From Siphonodentalium dalli (taxonomy: Eukaryota; Mollusca; Scaphopoda; Gadilida; Siphonodentaliidae), in NCBI GenBank assembly GCA_032622095.1, contig CP136066.1, positions 92,029,319 to 92,093,318 on the forward strand: a stretch of 64,000 nt of DNA, written 5' to 3'. The notes beneath the pieces are model-generated. The model did no database searches. It was not told the DNA's origin and saw nothing but the letters and a program-made list of their open reading frames with translations. Position numbers and translations under genes: made by a program. This document shows, in pieces, positions 53,835 to 64,000 of the stretch (its first letter is position 1; each line of letters opens with the position of its first letter).

Positions 53835-56800
53835 TAACAAGGTTGACTACTGGTATTACCGCAATACTCAAGCGAGTCCATGTGACCACCTTGTCAATTA
53901 TACCACGGCTGACCTCGCGTGGTACCACCTTGCGTTCGCAGTTGGACCGCATTCTTCATGCGGTCAGTGGCCAACTTTGAAAATAAAGATACCCACTGCC
54001 GGCGTGGATTTGGTATATATCAATTGAAAAGTTGGTGATTAGAAATTGCACCGGATGTCGAAAGCTCACTGTCACATGTTTCGGAATTTCTAGATCGAAC
54101 TTATATTTTCCTATATAAATACCAAATTTAATATGGTGGGATATGACAAATTGTTTGCCATTGCGTTTATACATGTAAATGACTTCTCTCTGTTTTGTGA
54201 CAACAATTGCACTCAGTGACTTGATGCAGCCTGTATGTTTTAGGATAGCTTTGGGTATTTTGATTGCCATTGGCTGCGTTTGTGGGGAAAATAATGATCG
54301 CAGTGCTCATGGTAAAATTAATTGACTGCACACGTATGGCAGTCATGAGAAAAATTTATGTGGTGTCCGGCGGTTGCAAGAAGATAGTATGGCGATAATT
54401 TACTTGGTTACAGAGATTAAAACATATTACCGCGTTAAGATTTAATACCAGCAGATATCGTTTACTAGTATCAACTAAGGCTGTAAAAATTCATCTTCAA
54501 TCCATGCATTGTATTGCTATATACTTTCAAACCATGGTATATATGACTTCGGTTGATCGATTGGTTGTAGACTGCGGTACTAAATACTAGTGGTCAACCT
54601 CGATAAGGCGGGTCGATTAATTAGGGCAAGGTCAATTGTCAATATTTCAAGTATAAATGCCACTTTTATGTTTTTAGGGAAATTTGTGTTCTAAAATGTC
54701 GTATCTGGGTTCTCCGTGAAAAATATTTGTAATTATGAATGTCGTATATTTTATATTCAAAGCAATTCCAGATACTATAATTCCGATGGGATTGTTTTGA
54801 AGACGAATGGCCTCAGGACATATCCTCCTTATCCTGAGTGAGAGACTAACGAAGGTTCAGCAATCATCAAAATAAAATAAAATAAATTGTTGTGTAGATT
54901 TCTATTTTTTACTTATAAAAGTGTTGTTCATGTATAACACCATACAATCATGTTTTCTCATCAACTGGGAGATAATTGAATATGAAAGTGTATCTATTAT
55001 AACAACCGTGATTTAAAGTGTTATTGTGCAACAATATTGACATATAACAATTCTAGTTCCAGAGATGAATAGTTTATTTTGTATCCTGAACAATTGAGGT
55101 ACGACCTGTTAGAAGCCCACCAACGATATAAAAGTTGATTTGCACTAATACAGATAGTTATGTTTGGGAATACAATGTGAAGTGTTCGGGCCACTAATAA
55201 GATCTTTAATCACATATTATATACAGTTGACGTACTTACAAGTGTTCGGCCTCGAAAAATCGACCACAGGTTATGGTAGTATACATGTAAAGGCTAGCGC
55301 TGCACCTACATGTACCTGTAAGTGACAATGTACTATGACATATACTCCATCGCTGTGTTAATTACAATGTACAGTACATGTACATATACCGACATCATGC
55401 AGATGTTTTACCAGCGGTAAGATGCACGGTTGCCAGCTAAGTTGTTAATAGTTCTTTATTCTGGTTTAAAATAATATGTGTCACGAGGCTAACTGTCATC
55501 TTTCTGGTGAACAGCCTTCAATATCCATGGACAATAACCTGCAAAGTTCGCACTTAATAATACTAAATAAATTTCTCAAATTAATACATAGAAAATATAG
55601 ATACATGTAGTTATACATGTACCAGTATAACCACCAACTTGCAATTTTTATAATTAATTAAATGTACTTATATTAAATATAAATAATATCTCCACTATTT
55701 GTTGTCGGTTTTGTAAAAAAAGTTGGCAACGCAGACCGGCATGTGTATTGTGCATGGCATAATCTTGATCCAGGGAAGAAAGTTGACATGCTGATGTTTG
55801 GACATACAAAACATGCATTAAATATCTTATTAGTGACCCAAACTACATACACACATGTTCACTTGACTTCACATGGGACTATATAAACGTGTCTAAACGT
55901 TATATGCTTTAAATTTCTTTTCTTACTTGAACTTGTCTTCGGTTGACGGTTGTGTTTCACTTTTTGATGCACCCGTCAAATATGATAGAGCATCTTTAAA
56001 TGTAAATAACTTGTAAAAAAGATGCTATCAGTCTAACATGAAGTTTGAACTTCTTTGTATTGTACATCATCTAGAGGTGGTACATGTGCATCCTCTTATG
56101 GAGTCAACCTGTCAAAATCATTGAACCGCTCCTTATGCTATATGAATATACATGTACATGTACTAGTAGTCTTGATGTTGAGTCTAGCATTCATCTTTTC
56201 CATTACTTTTTACTGTTGAGTATCCGTCGAAGGTTGAGGTGTTCCAACTTAATGCAATTGCGTACTGTTACTTTTCGGCATCCGAGTAAATGTGAAGTCT
56301 CTGAATCTTGCCAACTGCGGGCAGTAATAAATACTAATGTCCATCAACGGTGTTTTAATTTGCAATTTTGATGACGTTCACTTCAAGGCTTAATTTTCTT
56401 TGTCAATGTGTTCAGTTAATGTACAGTGCCAGTGGAACAGAATTTACATGTACAACATAACATTCGCGCAATATTCTTCTTCTGTGCCAACGGCAATTTG
56501 CGTAATGTCGCACCGTGGTGTTGGGAGTCAAAAGTCGCTGGCATGAAGACGATATAATGTTAAAACTATATACATATGCTCTTCCATAGACTCTTATTTC
56601 TTTGTTGTGCTGGTGCAAAGGATCATCACTTAGAAAGTTTCTAACTTCTAAGTCGATTGGGTAATTAATACTAGTTCACTACAGGTACTAGTACTGATCT
56701 GAAGTATGTAGATCAAACTGCTCAATCAGTAATCAGTAAAAAGTTTTACTGAGTCAATATGCTGATGTCACTATCAGTGGTTTTCATTCGTAACGTACAG

Positions 56801-57148
56801 TACTGTAGTTAGTTCGTTTCGTTAGCTCGTCCGCAAATTTCGATATCTTTGAACATCCATACGAATAAAATCGTTGAATCTTGTATTTATGTTCACAATA
56901 TATCCGATTTGTAGCTAGTCGACCATTTTCTGTTGTCAATCCATGTTAATTTGCGACTAAATTACCATATTATAAAAAGGCACGTTTTCTTTGCAAGCTA
57001 ATGAATTAAAAGACAGGGTTATAGTTGGCTGGTGAAACGAAACGAACTTTTAAAGATTAATGGGACAAACTATAATTCTATGCGCTAATATTTTTTCTGT
57101 TCATTTATGGTCTAATATAGCTCATTTTATGTCCTCAACTTGTAAGCA
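53835..57148. other. Flank without recognised features
   Basis: AT-rich with frequent TACATGTA words (notably 55270-55390 and 55600-55620). No coding resemblance, RNA gene or bounded repeat was recognised. Confidence 0.4.
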
Positions 57149-58659
57149 ATGTTAACACGAAAACAGACAACATACAAGATGGCGTCCAATATGGCCGCCG
57201 TTTTTCCAGACGAGTCATTGAGTCAATTTGATGCATATTATAGTGAACACATCTTGTCTTGTTTATACAAATGGATACACTTTTGTGAAGCTAAGATGTA
57301 TTGCCACATTTTAAAGGCAAAATTTGAACTCCCCCGAAGATGGCCGGCAAAATGGCAGCCAGAAGTGGAAAATTTGACGTTTTTACACTAATATCTTGTA
57401 GATCAGTTTCTGCTGTATGGAACTGGTTCAGAATTGGGACTTTCTTTTGCATTGTTCAAGTTAAATGATGATCGGAGCCATGAAATGTGCTACTTATTGG
57501 GTCCCAGCCCTTTCCGATCCCTCAAAAATTAGATTTTACAGAACGCGGAAACAAATTGGTCATTTTGTCTAAAAATGGCTGCCAAAATTGCGGCCAAAAT
57601 GTAAACAATGCCCTAGTTTACCATGTAATCGCTTACAACGTGTGGCTGATGAATAAAATTGGCTATTCTGTGTTATGTGCAATGGATACTAACGATTATG
57701 ATGCACCTTGTTACTAGTGTAACTACTGACATTACAAGAACAAATTTGATTTTTCTATCACAAGCTTGACATCGAAATCGTCAAAATATCATCCAAGGAG
57801 CGAATATGTGAGGTGAATTGGTATACAGGGAGTTACTTTATGATAACACCATGACCTTATATAGCCACTCCTTGTTGTTCATGATCACACAGTAACTCCC
57901 TGTATACCTATTCACCTCACATTTGCCTGCTCACAAATGTTAGTATTCAATTTATATAAGATAGAATAGTCAATTTTATTCATCAACTTGTATTACATGG
58001 CATGATGGGCAATATTTGCCTTTTTCCATATTTTTGTCGCCATTGTTGGCAGCCAGTTTGAGACGAAGTGACAATTTTGGTTCAATTAAGTTGGAATATT
58101 CATAGGTAATTGTAGGCCTCACTTACGTTGCACATTTCTGTTGAACTATGACTAGAATCACAATGGTGATTTTTGGTGAAATGTTATACCACGTTCTGTA
58201 AAAATCGAATGTTTGATGGATCGGTAGGTGCTGAGACCACAATAATGTCATATTTCATTGCTTCTATGATCAGTTAACATGAAAAATAATAAAAAGAACC
58301 AGTCCAATACAGCATAAACTGATCTAGAAGATATGAGTGTCAAATTTTCACTTCCAGCTGCCATTTTGGCGGCCACTTTGAAAGGTTAGTATCAATTTTG
58401 TCCTAAAAATGTGGCATTTTAACTCCACAAAAATTATATACATTTGTATACATATTACAAGATGTTCTCACTTCAATTTGCATCAAACAGACTCAGTAGC
58501 TCGTCTGAAGTACGGTGGCTATATGGGACGCCACCATGCATCATTGGGGTGGGTGGGTGCAGGGGTGCCATATCAGAAGAAATATGTTTTTTTCTTTATA
58601 TGTTCGAGTAGAGTGTATTGTCATACTGCGATAAGAACATCAAGTTATGCAGAGTATAC
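57149..58659. repeat. AAAATGGC(C/G)GCC-containing sequence with a small fold-back
   Basis: Words such as AAGATGGCGTCCAATATGGC and GCCATTTTGGCGGCC recur, making MAA-rich chance frames. 57807-57837 and 57891-57921 form a fold-back (TGTGAGGTGAATTGGTATAC against GTATACCTATTCACCTCACA, one mismatch), about 115 bases in all, probably a small MITE. Confidence 0.6.
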
Positions 58660-59050
58660 AGTTTAACAAATATACCCGGGTTTCACCAGGTTGTGTCCAG
58701 GTGATAACCTGGTGTATACATATCCGGTTTAACCTGGGTGAATATATTTTATAGTTTAAAAAATATACCCGAGTTTCACCCGGTTGTACACAGGTGATAC
58801 CCGGGTGTATCTATAGCCGGTTTAACGGTGTATATATTTTACCCAGATAACCTGGGTGTGGCAGCGTCTTTCGAACTTTTATCCGTAAACACCCTGGTTA
58901 ACTAGGGTGATATCCCTATCAGATGGACAATCCACCAGGGTAGATCTATATAAATTATTTTCACCAGGGGTTTACCAGGGTATACCTGGGAGTATCAGTG
59001 GGTTATCCACGATAAACCCATAGATTTACCAGAGTGGATTTTTAAATGGT
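58660..59050. repeat. ACCCGGGTTTCACCAGG minisatellite
   Basis: Irregular units of ATACCCGGGTTTCACCAGGT and GGTGATACCCGGGTGTAT, with partial inverted copies. Same style as 46480-47440 but with different units. Confidence 0.7.
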
Positions 59051-59847
59051 TTTTTATTTTGTTATTGTGGGAACCATCGAATCGGATTTAGAACCTCTAA
59101 ATGCACAGGTATTCTTCCCTACGTGTCGCCCAAAACCACTATTCGATGTAAATTCATTGCAGTTCCATTTTGGTTGCCCGTAGCTCACAAATAACAACAG
59201 ATATAAAACACAAAAACAAAAACCATGTCACGCTGTCAATTGAAATAAATGATGTGCGGTGATATGGTTAAATACATTACAAATACAAAAGGTTTATTTT
59301 GCCGAAAAAGGACATAAACTGCTTTTGTTTTTAAATACTTATTTACATCGAAGCTCGAGAGCACATTTTGTACAGCGTTATTGGTTTATTCGTGTTATTC
59401 CCCTTCTATTTCGTAAATGGAAATTTCACACGTATGAATAACAACTAACAAATATGCTACAGAATGTTATATAAATACCAAATACCGAAAAACCGGCTGG
59501 CGAATCGACATTTCCCCGTAAAAATTTCGAATCGGAAATGGAACCGGATTGTGTCCATTGCAAACTGTGATTGGTTTATTTTTTGCGAAATACAGCAAAT
59601 ACAGCAGATATCAAAATGTTCCATAAAAAGTATTTTTCCATGGACAACGTTCTTAACGACTTCAACTGTAACTAAACAGACAATGTCTTCATCAAATTAA
59701 ATTATGAGGTATAGTCTACATAAATCACTTGCATTTTCAACTCTATAAAGCAAAGTGGACTTGAATGTCAATAGACTACAAGCACCAGAGCATACAATAA
59801 GCATAGAACAACACAGTTGTGTGACGGGAGCTGCGCTGGTGCATCAT
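59051..59847. other. Flank without recognised features
   Basis: Short open frames only; nothing recognised. Confidence 0.4.
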
Positions 59848-60085
59848 TAAATACCCTGTGCCAATGCATTCTCTTATATATGCGAATCTCCCACAGGGAA
59901 CCGTGTGTATATAAGATAAAAGATCGCACATATAAGAGAATCCACTGGCTTACAAGGCCAAGGTAAATACTGCTAGGCCAACGTATTATTATATATGTGA
60001 GGCGCTGTATGGGCGACTTGCATATATAAGAGAATGCATTGGCAGTGTTATCACACCATTTCAGGAAGTTACAGTCATGAAAGGG
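59848..60085. mobile_element. Diverged third copy of the TTAA-site MITE
   Basis: TACCCTGTGCCAATGCATTC, TCTTATATATGCGA and later CATATATAAGAGAATGCATTGGC are the hairpin text of the 392-base MITEs, with many substitutions. A TTAA stands just left (59845-59848) and GAAAGGG marks the right side. An older, shrunken member of the family, directly beside repeat copy B. Confidence 0.65.
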
Positions 60086-60088
60086 TTG

Positions 60089-60799
60089 TTACTTGTTCCA
60101 AGAATTACAGTGTTCGTGCTGTACCATATTTAAAAATCCGTATGGAACACCCGTTGACGTCACACGAAGTAGATGATGTTACCCTCAACCGTGGAACCGG
60201 AATTATCAAATAAAATCAGCATCACATGTACATGACAAAACAAGTCCTGTATGTTACTGAATAAACATTGTAAGTCTGTTGTTTTAATTCACGGATTCTA
60301 GGACGGGTGGCGAGTAATAAACAGACCGACACGTGTGCTAATGGGATGGAGGCGTCAGGTTTTTCAGATTTGTTCAGCTTTCGGCCCGGTGCCAATCTAT
60401 CCACCAAGATATATTAAGTGCGCGCAAATAAACAGACATGAGAGCCGCCAAAAAAATAATGACAGACGACAGCTAGATAGCATTTTGCATTCACTAAGCA
60501 ATTATATCAACTTTTTTATGCGAAAATCAGTCACAAAAATCAACTTTTTTGTCATTAACTAGAAATTTAAACAGTTGTTTCGCGCGATAGACTGGTCGTT
60601 GTCTTTGTTCGCCGAAAAGTTGTAGCAACCTGACCCTTTCTGTGTTAATGGGGTTGTTGATACGGCACTTGTGCCATCGAGGAAGTATAACATTCGAGGC
60701 TGTGTTCTATCCTTCCGCGCTATATAGCACTCGTGCCGTATCGACGAGCACATTTACACACTGGTGTCGTTCTGATTATGTATATCTATACTTCATAAT
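60089..60799 (-). repeat. 710-base repeat, copy B (uninterrupted)
   Basis: Reverse complement of copy A (42415-42725 plus 44040-44825), without the 1.3-kb MULE/MITE insertion and without the 392-base MITE. At 60284-60287 it has a single TTAA with the same flanks that surround the MITE in copy A. No terminal inverted repeats are visible. The 64-codon minus frame resembles that of copy A, including the C-terminal residues, but has no known domain. Confidence 0.8.
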
Positions 60800-61379
60800 A
60801 AACACAACAAAAAAAGAAAGTCCCCCCCTCATATTGTACACCGTATATCCCATGATATGTATCCGATCGTTGTGAAATTTGCAACAGATTGAGAACACAC
60901 CATGTGCGTCCTATACTGAAAGTTATGACACCAAGTGATGTTTAACCCTTGGCCGAGCAACAGTTTAATGAGAAAAGTAGCATTTTAAAAAATCACACTT
61001 TGGTTTTCTGACTCAATTGATTTTCAAATTACAGCGTGCAATGTCACAACTGTGTTAATATCGGGTGCAGCCACCATTGGTCTCCATAACCTGACGGCAA
61101 TGCGATGTCATAGTCTTCACAAGTCGTCGGATTCGAAGCTGGGGTGTAACAACCCACTCCTGTTTTAACAAATTGGAAATGTCACCCAGTACCGTATCGT
61201 CATCCACAGAGTTGTAGACAGGTGCTCTATTGGGTTGAGGTCGGGGGGGGGGGGGGGGGGGTGGCCAGCATACCATCCTTGCTATACTTTCATTGGCATT
61301 TGGGCCATTTTAGACTGGTGCGAGTCAAGAACAATCTAAAACATTTTACTGTCAAACTTTTCAGAATGTTTTTGGATAG
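60800..61379. other. Flank with an 18-19 G tract
   Basis: 61243-61261 is a run of about 19 G followed by TGGCC. The sequence around 61055-61240 (tandem CTTCACAAGTCGTCGG context) shows no recognised gene; the proline-rich minus frame is the translation of the G run. Confidence 0.5.
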
Positions 61380-61429
61380 AATGATCATTACTCTTCAAAA
61401 TAAAAAAATGGGCCACCTTGAAAATGTCC

Positions 61430-62600
61430 TTAAATCCAAGATGGCTGCCAAAATCCAAGATGGCCACCATAAGGCCAATTTTCCTATCTTGTATCACATT
61501 GATGGTGCTGAATTTAGGTTTTATCAGCATGAAACCTTAATATATGCTTGACTAAACTGTTGTTAGATGATAACTTGATAAAACACTAACAAATCAACCA
61601 TATTGTTGATGATTTGATCCAAAATGGCCACCATAAGGCCAATTTCCTATCATGTGTAATGTTGATGGGACTGAAAGTTAGTCTGTTCAGCATGAAACAT
61701 TGATGTATGTACATCTTAATTATTCTTAGATGATGAATTAATCAAAAAACTAATATATTAACCATATCAATAATGAATTTATTTTAAAATGGCCGCCAAA
61801 TTCCAAAATGGCTGCCATAAGGCCAATTTTCCTATCTTGCATCACATTGGCGGTGCTGAATTTAGGTTTTATCAGCATGAAACCTTAATATATGCATGAC
61901 TAAACTGTTGTCAGATGATAACTTGATAAAAACTCTAACAAACGAACCATATTGATGATGATTTTGATCCAAAATGGCCACCACAATCCAAAATGGCCAC
62001 CATAAGGCCAATTTTCCTATCATGTGTTATGTTGCTGGGACTGATAGTCTTATCAGCATAACACATTGATGTGTGTACGTCTTAATTATTATTAGAAGAT
62101 GAATTAATAATAACAAAAACTAATATAATAACCACCATTAGTGATGAATGTTATTTCAAAATGGCCACCAAAAACCAAAATGGCCGCCATAACAGACCAT
62201 AAGGCCAATTTTCCTATCATTGTTGCACATGTTGCTGGGTCGGAAAGTTAGTCTTATCAGCATGACATATTGATGTATGTACGTCTTAATTGTTCTTAGA
62301 TGATGAACTAATAAATGATACTAATAAATTAACCACATTAATGATGAATGTTAGTTCAAAATGACCACCAAGATCCAAAATGGCCACCATAAGGCCAATT
62401 TTCCTGTCATGTGACTGAAAGTTAGTCTTAGCAGCATGAAACATTGATGTACGTATGTCTTAATTGTTCTTACATGATGAATTAATAACAAAACTAAAAA
62501 GTTGACCACAATGATAATGAATGTTATGTCATGTGTTATGTTGTTGGAACTGAAATTTAGTCTTATCAGAATGAAATATTGATGTATGTATGTCTTAATG
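61430..62600 (+). repeat. Tandem array, six to seven units of about 164-198 bases
   Basis: AAGGCCAATTTTCCTATC recurs at about 61471, 61635, 61819, 62003, 62201 and 62391. Each time it follows CAAAATGGCCACCAT and precedes CAGCATGAAACATTGATGTA and TAGATGATGAATTAAT text. Units are diverged, so the array is not young. No open frame runs through it. Confidence 0.88.
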
Positions 62601-63065
62601 ATGGTCTATCTCTTCATATAACAAGTTTTATATAGTTTCATGGGTATTAAATAATAAATATGAATATAAGACATCTGTTCGGAAATGTATAGAACTATCA
62701 ATTGATTTTGATTTTATTTGTAATAATTTATTATGCGATGATTAAATGGGACATACATTTGTTACTATTTTAGAACAGACCGTTCAGACGATATCAGGTA
62801 GCGATTATTCGAGTTTACCCATTGCACCGAACGTCAAATGTCCCAGATTGATTGTTTGTTGTATTCCATATCTATCAGAGATAATGAGTCTACTTAACGT
62901 TTATTTATGACAGTGAGAGGCCATCAACAGCAAACTTCTGATAATGTCATGGATATAGCATGGAACATATGACGAGATTGATCATTCTGACATACGCCTT
63001 CGCTCAAATACGCCTTATCACTGACTCACAGCCTTATTGGATCCATCCATCCAGCCCAGTTCCAT
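62601..63065. other. Flank without recognised features
   Basis: AT-rich sequence between the tandem array and the hairpin at 63066; nothing recognised. Confidence 0.4.
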
Positions 63066-63179
63066 TTTTAGTGCTACATGTCAACGTTCTGGAGTAGCAT
63101 TCCATGTTTGGAATTCATAAAAATTCAAAAGCTCCATCTGTGGAATGCTACTCCAGAACGTTGACATGTAGCACTAAAA
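63066..63179. repeat. Perfect inverted repeat, 39-base arms
   Basis: 63066-63104 (TTTTAGTGCTACATGTCAAC ... CATTCCA) and 63141-63179 are exact reverse complements around a 36-base loop. Possibly a small MITE or a hairpin RNA precursor. No target duplication is evident. Confidence 0.93.
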
Positions 63180-63375
63180 TCAAACAGAACGGGGCTGTAT
63201 GGATCCAATATGGCCACGACCCAGTGAAAAGGCTTATTAGGCCGTCTCACACATGGTGGACGAAGGTTAACTACATGCTTTGTGTCAGCAGCTTCTACAT
63301 AGTATCCAGAAAATGAATTATCTGAAGATATCAGTCATAGTCGATCTCCATGTGCATTGATATAGCGCTTCCAAA

Positions 63376-63642
63376 ATGTGGAGCAAGAGAGCCGTTCGGG
63401 TTTGGCTGGACGATATTAAATCCGGAGTCAGCGAGTGGGACATTAAACACTCGTGCATCACAATATTCCTAAAAGAGCTTCAAATTTTGCACATTTTATT
63501 TTTATTTTGGATGACCCTGTTTCCAAGAAATGACGTGAAACAAATACAGTATAAAATCGACGGACTCAAATCCACTGCTCGAAATGAATTAAAACTCGTG
63601 AAAAACAGCAACAGATATCAGACAGTATTTCGGCATCCATGA
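63376..63642 (+). other. Unrecognised open frame of 88 codons
   Basis: Begins MWSKRAVRVWLDDIKSGVSE and contains a hydrophobic stretch ILHILFLFWMTLF. Composition is protein-like but I recognise no family, and splice borders are not obvious. It may be an exon of a gene continuing to the right or chance. Confidence 0.2.
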
Positions 63643-64000
63643 AAGAAGACATGTTTATGACTGGCCTGAAATTTCTGGATAACAGTTAGTTTGCTAATGG
63701 CTTATAAGTGCTCACTGGTCTCGCCTATTGAAATGGACCGATAGCACACAGGGGATTAATGCTATCAATGATTGGTGTGTCCATGTAAAATACATGGAAT
63801 ACATGGATTTTACATACATAAATTACATGCAAGTGTGTATCCACCTTTAAGCAGTTTCTTTTCCAAAAGGGAGGTGATTGTTCTCTGATTCTACACATAT
63901 AAACTCATTATAACTGGCATGGCATAGGATGGAAGTGAAATAAATTACTTAGACAACCACATTCCACTTGTCAAATAATTTTAAATATGACGACCATGCA
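63643..64000. other. End of window without recognised features
   Basis: Contains short TACATGGA-type repeats near 63785-63830. Nothing else is seen. Confidence 0.4.

Noticed and set aside
57149-57717. Two open frames rich in MAA/WPAKWQ text
   Set aside because: They arise from AAGATGGCGGCC-like repeat words common in this sequence, not from a conserved protein.
61055-61276. Proline-rich minus-strand open frame
   Set aside because: The proline run is the translation of the G tract at 61243; there is no other support.

Overview
The window looks like nuclear DNA of a lophotrochozoan marine invertebrate, most likely a mollusc. It is AT-rich, its genes are split into short exons by kilobase introns with GT/AG borders, TACATGTA-type words are frequent, and it is dense in non-autonomous DNA transposons, Helitrons and decayed LINE tails. 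There are no bacterial-style genes, no rRNA, tRNA or CRISPR. The organism call is inference from composition and repeat style.

The one confidently recognised host gene is an ionotropic glutamate receptor (iGluR) subunit on the + strand. Twelve exons between 1576 and 42404 join in one frame with matching intron phases and give about 819 residues plus a stop: amino-terminal domain (exons 1-6), ligand-binding half S1 (exons 6-9), M1, pore loop and M3 (exons 9-10), S2 and M4 (exons 11-12). The signal-peptide exon is missing and probably lies left of the window. Exon 5 (22425-22577) lies in a frame masked by longer overlapping ORFs and was found by phase and by its match to the family. Two further exon-like segments, 10851-10949 (in frame) and 38713-38807 (frame-breaking), may be alternative exons. 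The receptor keeps the binding arginine and the [12 protein letters not shown] gate but has Glu at the Q/R site of the pore.

Layout. 1-9063: upstream flank, exon 1, a fold-back element, two head-to-tail Helitrons and a hAT-type MITE with a perfect 8-bp target duplication. 9064-28031: exons 2-5 separated by long introns with tandem repeats, a 485-bp direct duplication, a CR1-like LINE fragment and a perfect 71-bp-arm hairpin. 28032-42404: exons 6-12; the intron 33030-36757 has LINE tails lying against both of its splice sites. 42405-64000: a repeat-rich flank with no intact gene recognised. It holds a nested repeat starting 11 bp after the receptor stop, two 392-bp TTAA-site MITEs each with twin hairpins (one splitting a C2H2 zinc-finger pseudogene), a MULE transposase remnant, a large inverted minisatellite, a 2.8-kb element with 461-bp terminal inverted repeats, and a 184-bp-class tandem array.

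How it fits together: the receptor is the only functional unit visible. The rest is mainly mobile DNA that has inserted into its introns and 3' flank, in several places right at splice sites or just after the stop codon.
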